Source: Microcoleus sp. AS-A8
GTDB taxonomy: Bacteria > Cyanobacteriota > Cyanobacteriia > Cyanobacteriales > Coleofasciculaceae
Reading direction: 5' to 3'
Assembly (NCBI GenBank): GCA_039962225.1
Contig: JAMPKV010000002.1
Coordinates: 515,217-579,216, forward strand
DNA length: 64,000 bases
Shown here piece after piece: positions 36,160-43,665 of this stretch (the stretch's first letter is position 1; each line of letters begins with the position of its first letter). The notes under the pieces were generated by a model. The model did not search any database and was not told the DNA's origin. It saw only the letters and a program-made list of their open reading frames with translations. The translations under genes were made by a program, and so were the position numbers.

Positions 36160-38664
36160 TCATGCAAACAGCCGCTCGGTAATTTGCCACGCTTGGGATT
36201 GAAGGGTAGATAGGGGCACTTGATAGAAATACTGACGCAGAAACTGTTCTTCTTCAACAGCGGCTAGAAATTTTTGGATGGCTTCATTAACAGCAGAGTC
36301 AGTTACTTCTAGCGAGGGTTGTCCGCTAATGGCGATCGCCCAATCTTTGTGTTTGACATTAAAACCAATTTGTGATATTAAATCCAGTCCCAAATGGAGA
36401 ATGCGATCGCTCAAATCCAGCTTTTCTTGCAATTGCACCAAAGTCGCCGTTTGTCCCGTGCGGCAGAGGAATTTGGCAATTCCCACGAGTTGTTTCCAGA
36501 TTTCAGCCGGTGATAGTTGGCTGGGAGGTGGATAAGCCAGCGCTAATTTTCGATTCGATGCGATCGCACGGCGAAACCAGATTTGCAGTTCGTCCCAACT
36601 GGTGGGACACTCGCTAACCGTGAGGGGAGCAATCGATTTGGGATTGGGATTTTTCCCCATCTCCTCATGCCTCTCCTCACTCAGTCTTGCTGCGCTATCA
36701 GTAAAGCTTTGGCTTTCCATCTCCTCATCTACACCGCGCCAGTCTAAAATCCAATCTAATCGGGTGGGAATACTAAACGAGGATAGATCCACCCGTGAAC
36801 GCACCGCCAGTAATCGCACTTCGGGGCGTTTTTTGTAATTGTTGTAATCTAGTTCAACAATCGCATCGCATCTTCCTTTAGGGACTTCATCTCTGTAGTG
36901 TCCCCACCAGATCCCAGGGAATCCGCTATGGCAAGAGTTGTCCCAAATTTCAAATTCAGTTTTAATGAATTGTACTTTTCGTCCTTTAAAGTCTTGGGTA
37001 TTGTAGTTTCTAACTTCCTCAAACCAACAGTTTTGAATCAGCAGTTTCGGCACAGGATTTCCCATGCCACAGGGTTCGAGTAGTTTAAGTTCATAAAATA
37101 ATTCTTTGCCCAACTCGGCTATGGTTACAATCAGGTCAGCTTCGAGTACGGGAGTGAGCGAGGCACCTGTAGTCGATACTTGTTGCCGTAACTGTTGGTT
37201 AATCGCTTCAGTAAACAGGGGCAGATTTTCAACTAAGAGACTCAATCCTGCGGCAAACGGATGACCACCAAAGCGATGCAGCAGGTGTTCTTGGGACTTC
37301 ACCAACTGATAAAGGTCAATATTATTCACAGAACGCGCAGAACCCCTGGCAAATTTTGGAGGATCGGGTTGTGATTGAGACTGGATTATTGTCGCTTCCT
37401 GCGCCTTATTTTCTAATTTATAATCAACATCATTTTCTGTACTTAACAAAATAGTAGGGCGTCCATATTGCTGAGCAATTTGCCCTGCAACTAAGCCGAG
37501 AACACCAGCAGGCCATTGAGAGTCTTCAAGGACAATGACACTCGTGGTTGAAAGGTCAATTTGCTCAAGTTTGGCTTTCACTTGCTGGGTTACATCTTTT
37601 TGCAAAGACTTACGGCGAGTATTGGCTAATTCTGTTTCGGTTGCCAGTTGTTCGCAGCGCTTTTCATCCGTACTGGTGAGTAATTCCACACAGAAAGATG
37701 CATCGCCTTGAATGCGGCTAACGGCGTTAATTCGGGGGCCTAGTCCGAAGGAAATATCGGTGGGGCGATCGCCATTTCTCTGGCATAATTCCAATAAGCG
37801 AGCCACACCGGGACGTGTGATTTTGGATTTTTGGGTTTGGGTTTTGGATTGTTGTTGCAGGCGTCTAATTCCGAGTTGTGCCAGGTAGCGACAATCTCCA
37901 CTGAGTTGGACTAAATCAGCAATTAATCCAATGGCTACCAAATCTAACAAGTTTTCTAACGGTTGTTGGGGAACATCGGGTAAGGTTTGATAAAGGGCTT
38001 CTATTAACTTGTAGGCAACCGCAACACCGGAAAGATGGAACAGGGGATGGTCGGGGGAAAAATAGCGGGGGTTGATAATCGCCTTGACAGGTGGACGCTG
38101 TGCTGGGAGGGTGTGATGGTCGGTCACAATCACATCAATTCCTAGGGTTTGAGCATAGTCAATTTCCCTTAGATTGGTGCTACCCGTATCGCAGGTTACG
38201 ATTAATCGACAACCCTGTTTTTGCAACGCATCAATACCCTGATGATTCAGACCATGAGATTCTGTGAGGCGATTGGGAATATAGTAAATGAGCTGCCACT
38301 CTTGCGGTAAAAACTGTCCTAAGCCTTCCCAGAGAACGGCGGTTGAAGTAATGCCATCGGCGTCAAAGTCTCCCCAAATTGCCACCATTTCACCGGTTCG
38401 GCAAGCTTGTTGCAAGCGTTCCACCGCCCAGTGCATTTCTTGCCCAAATTCAAAGGGATTCGCGGGTTGGTAAAAATCTGGATTTAAGAAACCGGGCAGT
38501 GCAAGAGCATCACGGATGCCCCGTTTCCATAAAAGTTGGGCCGCATGATGCCCATCTCTATCGCTTGGAACTTGAGCGAGCACATGGGGTTTGATGGCAT
38601 CTAGGAACCATTGGGGGATTTCAGACGGTGGCGAGACTTGCCATTGCAGTTGGGGTTCAGGCAT
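36160..38664 (-). CDS. recJ: Single-stranded-DNA-specific exonuclease RecJ
   Basis: An 834-residue protein, longer than E. coli RecJ (577) as is usual in cyanobacteria. DHH phosphoesterase motifs are present: IWGDFDADGITSTAVLWEG, VTCDTGSTN, VTDHHTLP, and the DHHA1 motif LHRFGGHPFAAGL. Catalytic Mn2+ ligands are intact. A C-terminal extension beyond residue 610 is particular to cyanobacterial forms. The in-frame segment QSKTQTQKSKIT (coded at 37819-37850) looks like a translated copy of the genome's ATTTTGG heptamer repeat. RecJ degrades single-stranded DNA 5' to 3' in recombination and repair. Confidence 0.93.
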   Translation of the reverse strand: MPEPQLQWQVSPPSEIPQWFLDAIKPHVLAQVPSDRDGHHAAQLLWKRGIRDALALPGFLNPDFYQPANPFEFGQEMHWAVERLQQACRTGEMVAIWGDFDADGITSTAVLWEGLGQFLPQEWQLIYYIPNRLTESHGLNHQGIDALQKQGCRLIVTCDTGSTNLREIDYAQTLGIDVIVTDHHTLPAQRPPVKAIINPRYFSPDHPLFHLSGVAVAYKLIEALYQTLPDVPQQPLENLLDLVAIGLIADLVQLSGDCRYLAQLGIRRLQQQSKTQTQKSKITRPGVARLLELCQRNGDRPTDISFGLGPRINAVSRIQGDASFCVELLTSTDEKRCEQLATETELANTRRKSLQKDVTQQVKAKLEQIDLSTTSVIVLEDSQWPAGVLGLVAGQIAQQYGRPTILLSTENDVDYKLENKAQEATIIQSQSQPDPPKFARGSARSVNNIDLYQLVKSQEHLLHRFGGHPFAAGLSLLVENLPLFTEAINQQLRQQVSTTGASLTPVLEADLIVTIAELGKELFYELKLLEPCGMGNPVPKLLIQNCWFEEVRNYNTQDFKGRKVQFIKTEFEIWDNSCHSGFPGIWWGHYRDEVPKGRCDAIVELDYNNYKKRPEVRLLAVRSRVDLSSFSIPTRLDWILDWRGVDEEMESQSFTDSAARLSEERHEEMGKNPNPKSIAPLTVSECPTSWDELQIWFRRAIASNRKLALAYPPPSQLSPAEIWKQLVGIAKFLCRTGQTATLVQLQEKLDLSDRILHLGLDLISQIGFNVKHKDWAIAISGQPSLEVTDSAVNEAIQKFLAAVEEEQFLRQYFYQVPLSTLQSQAWQITERLFA
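37819..37850. repeat. Degenerate ATTTTGG heptamer repeat inside recJ
   Basis: On the plus strand this run reads ATTTTGGATTTTTGGGTTTG and continues GGTTTTGG, four to five imperfect heptamers. It lies in the recJ coding region and is translated as Q/S/K/T-rich residues, without breaking the frame. Confidence 0.6.
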
Positions 38665-38870
38665 GAGATTTGTCAGTGGCGATAAGCCTAAGAGTCTGCG
38701 GCACTAACGCAGGACAGGGTATTTCCCTACAATTTCTGTATTTTATGTATTTTTTGAGCTGACTTGCGAATAGGCAAGCCGAGGAGGAGACGAAGGTTGA
38801 GAGCCGAATTCAGTGACTGCCCTGACGCAACTGATGATTGAACGTTTCACTTTTTCCTTGAGCTTCTGAA

Positions 38871-38957
38871 ATTTATCCGGACGCCGTGAGCAAGATATGG
38901 GATTAAGCAGTAGATGCACCCTGATGACCGCCCTCAGCAACTCGCTGAGGGTTTTTT
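38871..38957 (+). ncRNA. Three-copy terminator-bearing element, copy A
   Basis: This is the first copy of a conserved roughly 90-nt element. It contains TCCGG near the 5' end, GGATTAAGCAG, the 19-mer TAGATGCACCCTGATGACC, then a hairpin CCCTCAGC/GCTGAGGG (38931-38951) and TTTTTT. No plus-strand gene precedes it: recJ is transcribed away from it on the minus strand. It therefore cannot simply be that gene's terminator. It may be a free-standing small RNA, or a premature terminator in the leader of the FKBP gene 213 bases downstream. Confidence 0.6.
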
Positions 38958-39170
38958 ATTGGAAGGCGATCGCACACAACACATTAGACCTGTTGAAAAA
39001 GTTGAATCAACCCCCGTTATAAAGGGGAGACCTGGGAAGAAGTGATTCAAGGATTTTTGCCAGAAGTCTATTAGCCAAGCCGATTGCACCCCCAACCAAG
39101 TCGAGAGTATTCCGCCGATACCTCTAGTTGTTACTCTAGAGGAGTTGATCATGTCCAAAGGACAGTAAAA

Positions 39171-39599
39171 ATGGTACAAGCCAAATCGGGTGACACTGTC
39201 AAAATTCACTATACGGGCAAACTAGACGATGGCACCGTGTTTGATTCCTCCGTCAACCGTGAACCGTTAGAATTCACACTTAATCAGGGACAAGTCATCC
39301 CCGGCTTCGAGGAAGCGGTGATGGGAATGGCTCCTGGAGAATCAAAAACTCAAAAAATTCCTGTGGATCAAGCCTATGGCCCTTATCGAGAAGAAATGGT
39401 GATCCAGGTCAACAGAGAACAACTGCCGCCAGACTTGGAACCGGAAGTCGGTCAGCAATTACAAGTCCAACAGCCGAATGGGCAAGCTGTTCCAGTTTTT
39501 ATTACAGAGGTTTCTGATGGCAAGGTAACCTTAGATGCCAATCATCCTCTGGCTGGCGAGAACCTAACGTTTGATATTCAGTTGGTTGAAATCATCTAA
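39171..39599 (+). CDS. FKBP-type peptidyl-prolyl isomerase, SlyD-like
   Basis: A 142-residue protein from ATG 39171 (MVQAKSGDTVKIHYTGKLDDGTVFDSS, shown here in part). The frame continues upstream to 39084 without similarity, so the later start is used. FKBP hallmarks are VHYTG-like VKIHYTGKL, GQVIPGFEEAVMGMAPGE and a C-terminal VTLDANHPLAGENLTFDIQ, which is the SlyD-type insert-in-flap arrangement. The histidine-rich C-terminal tail of E. coli SlyD is missing. It is a cytoplasmic prolyl isomerase or chaperone. The gene is bracketed by copies A and B of the terminator-bearing element. Confidence 0.92.
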   Translation: MVQAKSGDTVKIHYTGKLDDGTVFDSSVNREPLEFTLNQGQVIPGFEEAVMGMAPGESKTQKIPVDQAYGPYREEMVIQVNREQLPPDLEPEVGQQLQVQQPNGQAVPVFITEVSDGKVTLDANHPLAGENLTFDIQLVEII

Positions 39600-39748
39600 A
39601 TTCTGAGAGTATACCGACTCAATCCGCCGAAATTGGCAAACTATATGAACTCCATGTGATATCTTCGCTGGTGTAGCAGCAATTTCTAATCGTCAGGGAC
39701 TTTGGCTAATCCCCCTGGCCTTTTTAGCGGGTGAGGGGATTTCTTGAA

Positions 39749-39840
39749 TTTTTCCGGATACCTTCAGATTCATGTCGGATTAAAAAACAGTAGATGCACC
39801 CTGATGACCGCCCTCAGCCCCCCCGCTGAGGGTTTTTTTT
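39749..39840 (+). ncRNA. Three-copy terminator-bearing element, copy B
   Basis: The second copy carries TTTTCCGGATACC, CATGTCGGATTAA, TAGATGCACCCTGATGACC and the hairpin CCCTCAGC/GCTGAGGG (39811-39832) with eight T. It lies between the FKBP gene (150 bases upstream) and the tail of the convergent cyclase gene. It would terminate plus-strand transcripts, and the conserved part upstream of the hairpin suggests more than a terminator. A weaker CAGGG/CCCTG hairpin followed by TTTTT at about 39692-39725 may already end the FKBP transcript. Confidence 0.65.
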
Positions 39841-39854
39841 GGGCAAATACTGTC

Positions 39855-41462
39855 TCAACGCCTCTTCGTCTGATAAACCTGTATCGCTCGGTCAATTCCC
39901 TTGAAACGGTGTTCTCCCATCTCCTCTAAACCCTGATGATGCGACAGCATTTGATAGGTTGCTTCACTCAAGACGCATTCACCAGGGGGACAGATGCCTT
40001 CCATGCGGGAAGCTAGATTGATTGTGGCTCCTAATGCCGTATAGTCTACCCGTTGAGAACTGCCGACATCACCAACTACGGCCTTTCCACTATTAATCGC
40101 AATTCGTAATTGCAGAGGTTCGCGCAAGACCTGATTGGCATTCAGATTCTCTAAACGAGTTAGCATTCCTTGGGCGGCGGCAACAGCCCGGTCGGCATGG
40201 TCTTTTTGAGGTTCAGGAGCGCCAAAAAACGCCATGATGCAATCACCAATATACTTATCCAAAGTCCCGCCGAGGGCGAAAACTTCTTGCAACATTTCCT
40301 CAAACAAACCATTGAGTAATTGGGCAATTTCTGTGGGGCTTAACCGTTCTGAGAGCGCCGTAAAGCCCACAATATCTGCAAAAAGAATACTGATTTCACT
40401 CTCTTGGGGAGATAAACGACCGTCTGGTAATGCACCTACTGATATCAACTGTTGCACGACAGCTGGAGAGTGATATCGCTCTAATCTTTGCCGAATCATT
40501 TCTTCACTTCTGAGCTTTTGTTGCAAGAGCCAACGTTGCACACTAGAGGCTACGAGGTTCGCTAAAGTTGAAAAAAAACTGAGGTCTTCTTCTCCTTCTT
40601 CTGCCCAATGGATTGAAGAAAAATGGGCATCGGCATACAGAACACCGACCACCTTATTTTCATCCCAGAGGGGAACAGCCATGGCGCTACCAATGTTTTT
40701 GAGTAAGATACTCTGTTGCCCCTCAAAACGTTGATCGACTTGGGCATCCGCCGTTTGAATCGCCACTTTTTCTGTAAATGCTTTTTGACAGATAGTTTGG
40801 CTAATCCAACTGCCATCAGGAGACAAATTCTTCTGGTGGGAGACATTTCGGGTTGCAGCATTGAGCAATTCAAGTTGCCCTTCACCACTCACATCAATTA
40901 ACAACGCTAATCGATCAATACTCTTCAGGTAACGAAAAACGACCTCCTGTACCTGAAAGAATATTGCTTCTATCGATTCAGCCGCACTCAGACTCTTAGC
41001 TATCTCCACCAAGTCTTTGAGGCGGGCAATCGTCTTGTCTTTGTTGCTGATATCATCACGGTCAGCACTCGCTTGTATCCAATGCTGTTGCAGTTCTTTG
41101 ACATTGTGAAGGATGGTGGCTCCTTTTGCTGAGGGGGGTTCCTGTGTTGTATTCGCTGGAGGCGGCTCGACCAAAATAACCACAAGCCTAATATCTCCCA
41201 GCCAAATTACATCGCCGTCCTTGATCTTTTCCGGCGAAGTCACAGGGCGTTGATTCATGAGTGTCCCATTTTTACTCCCCATATCCTCAATCGTCCACAC
41301 CCCGGAGGCCGTTTTTAACAAGCGGGCATGGTATCGAGAAATTCCCTCGAAAGGCAAGTTTAAGTTACATTCGGGCAATCGACCGATCGTAAATTCCTCC
41401 CGATTCACCGACACCGTTTTTTCCGTATTTTCCCGTTTTAGGCGCAGTTTAAGTTCAGCCAT
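39855..41462 (-). CDS. Class III adenylate/guanylate cyclase with FHA and GAF domains
   Basis: A 535-residue soluble signalling protein. An N-terminal FHA domain (residues 1-95; FTIGRLPECNLNLPFEGISRYHARL and DMGSKNGTLMN) binds phosphothreonine peptides. A GAF sensor domain follows at about 165-310. The cyclase catalytic domain (from about 345) has the metal-binding aspartates in ILFADIVGFTALS and KYIGDCIMAFFGAP, the DYTALGATINLASRME transition-state block with N and R, and normal length. All catalytic residues are visible, so it should make cAMP (or cGMP). Its divergent neighbour is a Ser/Thr kinase, a possible source of the phosphothreonine signal. Confidence 0.9.
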   Translation of the reverse strand: MAELKLRLKRENTEKTVSVNREEFTIGRLPECNLNLPFEGISRYHARLLKTASGVWTIEDMGSKNGTLMNQRPVTSPEKIKDGDVIWLGDIRLVVILVEPPPANTTQEPPSAKGATILHNVKELQQHWIQASADRDDISNKDKTIARLKDLVEIAKSLSAAESIEAIFFQVQEVVFRYLKSIDRLALLIDVSGEGQLELLNAATRNVSHQKNLSPDGSWISQTICQKAFTEKVAIQTADAQVDQRFEGQQSILLKNIGSAMAVPLWDENKVVGVLYADAHFSSIHWAEEGEEDLSFFSTLANLVASSVQRWLLQQKLRSEEMIRQRLERYHSPAVVQQLISVGALPDGRLSPQESEISILFADIVGFTALSERLSPTEIAQLLNGLFEEMLQEVFALGGTLDKYIGDCIMAFFGAPEPQKDHADRAVAAAQGMLTRLENLNANQVLREPLQLRIAINSGKAVVGDVGSSQRVDYTALGATINLASRMEGICPPGECVLSEATYQMLSHHQGLEEMGEHRFKGIDRAIQVYQTKRR

Positions 41463-41897
41463 GACTTCGATACCTTATGAAGCGAACAAGGTCTGCCAGA
41501 AATTTATTAGGCAAGGGGCTTCTCGTTGGGTCAAACTTCACCTCACCGCAAGGTTATGGCATTGCCCTGATGGCCCAAGGGACGCTACCCTGAAAGGGTA
41601 ATCGCTCCCCTGTCAATCTACAAGTCAGGGTCGGCCTGATCAGGGAATCGTTTGGGTGTTAAGCGATCGCGCCCATAAAATTGCACTTGGCGCAGGGGCA
41701 TCTTTCCCATTCCAAAAAAGTTTCAAAAATAGGCTCATACCAAACTGAATGTTTGTCAGCTTCAAACTTGCGCGGGTGTCGAGTTGCTGTACATCCGAGG
41801 TTCATCCACACATATGTTTACAAAAATCCGGAAACACGGTTTCTGGCTTGAAAAGTCTATTAGGCTAACGGTTTACTGCGGGGGAGCGAGCAATACC
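41463..41897. other. Divergent promoter region between cyclase and Ser/Thr kinase
   Basis: There are about 430 bases without a credible gene. The frame of the kinase is open from 41784, but that part shows no kinase similarity. A stretch ACCCTGAAAGGGTAATC at 41587 resembles ACCCTTAAGGGGTAATC at about 53170, a probable dispersed repeat. Promoters for both flanking genes must lie here. Confidence 0.35.
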
Positions 41898-43538
41898 ATG
41901 ATAGGCGCATTACTAGACCAGCGTTACCAGGTGGTTCGAGTTCTAGGCCAAGGCGGATTTGGTCATACTTACATCGCCGAAGACACTCGCCGACCGGGCA
42001 ATCCCACTTGTGTGGTCAAACATCTCAAACCCGCTTCTCGCGACCCCGAATTTTTGCAAATTGCTAGACGCCTATTTACTCGCGAAGCCGAAACTCTGGA
42101 AAAGTTGGGCAATCATGACCAGATTCCTAGACTTTTAGCTTACTTTGAGGAAAACCAAGAGTTTTACCTAGTCGAAGAATTTATCGACGGACATCCGCTC
42201 AATGTGGAACTGGAACCTGGTCAGCCGTGGAACGAAAGCCAGGTGATTCAACTGCTGCAAGAAGTCTTACATATCCTAGATTTTGTCCACACTAACGGTG
42301 TGATCCATCGCGACCTCAAACCTGAGAATTTAATCCGTCGCAAGCACGATAACAAAGTCGTTTTAGTGGACTTTGGTGCCGTTAAGCAAGTGCAGATGCA
42401 ATCGATCGTTGCCCAAGAACTGGTCAAAGAGACGGTTGCCATTGGTACTCCAGGTTACATGCCCAGCGAACAGGGACAAGGCAGACCTCGTACTAGTAGT
42501 GATCTTTATGCTCTGGGCATGATTGGTATCCAAGCCCTAACCGGCATGAATCCCACCCAATTTGGAGAAGACCCGGATACGGGAGAAATCATCTGGCAGC
42601 AACAGGCTCAAGTCAGCGAGGCGTTGGCGGCTGTCCTGGGTAAGATGGTACGCCATTACTTCAAATACCGCTACCAGTCAGCAACCGAGGCATTGCAAGC
42701 GCTGGAGCCACTCGCCAATCCCAACGCAGCAAAGGCTTTTGCGGCGATCGCGAGTCAGAGAGTCCGTTACTACCTCAGAGATGGCTATCAGTCTGCCTCT
42801 AAGGTGCTGCAAACGATTCAGAATATATCTGCTCTGAAGACGCGACAGGCGATCGCCTCACTGAAGTCTTTGCCCTCAGGTCAAGCCGCTTTGCCATCGA
42901 GCAATTTGATGGAGGAAACGGCAACCGTTCCTCGGAACAATCCTTCGCGATCGCCAATGGGTGCGGGTTCTTTTTCTGGAATCCCTAACAAATTGCCCCT
43001 AATCCTGGGAACAAGTGCCGCTACTCTAGTCGTTGCCGCCGGTATTTTTTCGATGGTTCGTCCACCCTCACCCTCTGCGGTGACAACGGCGAATAAAACG
43101 AACGCCATACCTGACCCTAATAAATCGAACGTCACACCTGAACCTGAGAAATCTGACTCAAAATCTGAACCTGAGAAATCTGACTCAAAATCTGAACCTG
43201 AGAAATCTGACTCAAAACCTGAACCTGAGAAATCTGACTCAAAACCTGAACCTGAGAAATCTGACTCAAAATCTGAACCTGAGAAAGTGCAAGACCCAAA
43301 TGGTTGTACTTTCACGATGAGAAGATCATCAAATGTACGAGAATCACCCAGAAGTAAAAAAACCGGGGAAGTTATCAAATCAGGAACCCCAATCACTGTT
43401 ACTGGAAAAGAACAAAATGGCTATATAGAGATTAGCTCTCCGACCCCCGGTTGGGTTTATAAGAATCGTACTAAAAAAACTTGCCCTAAACCCAAGAAAG
43501 CTGATGCCAACAAGAGTGAGCGATCAGAAAGTCCCTAA
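41898..43538 (+). CDS. Membrane-anchored serine/threonine protein kinase with SH3-like C-terminus
   Basis: About 546 residues from ATG 41898 (MIGALLDQRYQVVRVLGQGGFG). Kinase motifs are GQGGFGHTYIAED, VVKHLKPA (Lys), HRDLKPENLI, VDFGAVK and GTPGYMPSEQ. A single transmembrane helix (LPLILGTSAATLVVAAGIF) follows a linker. Outside comes a tandem nine-residue repeat (EPEKSDSK-type, 43137-43286) and a bacterial SH3-like domain (NVRESPRSKKTGEVIKSGTP, GWVYKNR). This is a PknB-like architecture with an extracytoplasmic sensor. The target is unknown; the FHA-cyclase encoded divergently is a candidate partner. Copy C of the terminator element follows the stop. Confidence 0.9.
   Translation: MIGALLDQRYQVVRVLGQGGFGHTYIAEDTRRPGNPTCVVKHLKPASRDPEFLQIARRLFTREAETLEKLGNHDQIPRLLAYFEENQEFYLVEEFIDGHPLNVELEPGQPWNESQVIQLLQEVLHILDFVHTNGVIHRDLKPENLIRRKHDNKVVLVDFGAVKQVQMQSIVAQELVKETVAIGTPGYMPSEQGQGRPRTSSDLYALGMIGIQALTGMNPTQFGEDPDTGEIIWQQQAQVSEALAAVLGKMVRHYFKYRYQSATEALQALEPLANPNAAKAFAAIASQRVRYYLRDGYQSASKVLQTIQNISALKTRQAIASLKSLPSGQAALPSSNLMEETATVPRNNPSRSPMGAGSFSGIPNKLPLILGTSAATLVVAAGIFSMVRPPSPSAVTTANKTNAIPDPNKSNVTPEPEKSDSKSEPEKSDSKSEPEKSDSKPEPEKSDSKPEPEKSDSKSEPEKVQDPNGCTFTMRRSSNVRESPRSKKTGEVIKSGTPITVTGKEQNGYIEISSPTPGWVYKNRTKKTCPKPKKADANKSERSESP
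43137..43286 (+). repeat. 27-bp coding minisatellite in the kinase gene
   Basis: Five full and one partial copy of a 27-base unit coding for (S/P)EPEKSDSK lie between the transmembrane helix and the SH3-like domain. Only the first residue varies (S or P). This is probably a flexible, length-variable stalk. Confidence 0.88.
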
Positions 43539-43556
43539 ATAATTTTCGGACAATTT

Positions 43557-43650
43557 CAATTTTTCCGGATACCAGGAGATCCATGTCGGATTAATAAATA
43601 TTAGATGCACCCTGATGACCACCCTCAGCAATCCGCTGAGGTTTTTTTTT
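43557..43650 (+). ncRNA. Three-copy terminator-bearing element, copy C
   Basis: The third copy has TTTTCCGGATACC, CCATGTCGGATTAA, TAGATGCACCCTGATGACC and the hairpin CCTCAGC/GCTGAGG (43623-43641) with nine T. It starts about 20 bases after the kinase stop and ends 15 bases before the tail of the convergent AAA-fusion gene. One base change (CCACCC instead of CCGCCC) lies before the stem. Confidence 0.65.
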
Positions 43651-43665
43651 GTTCTATGTCATCAC

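Noticed and set aside
42881..43396. Minus-strand frame rich in SDFESDFSGSG
   Set aside because: It is the antisense reading of the 27-bp coding repeat of the kinase gene.
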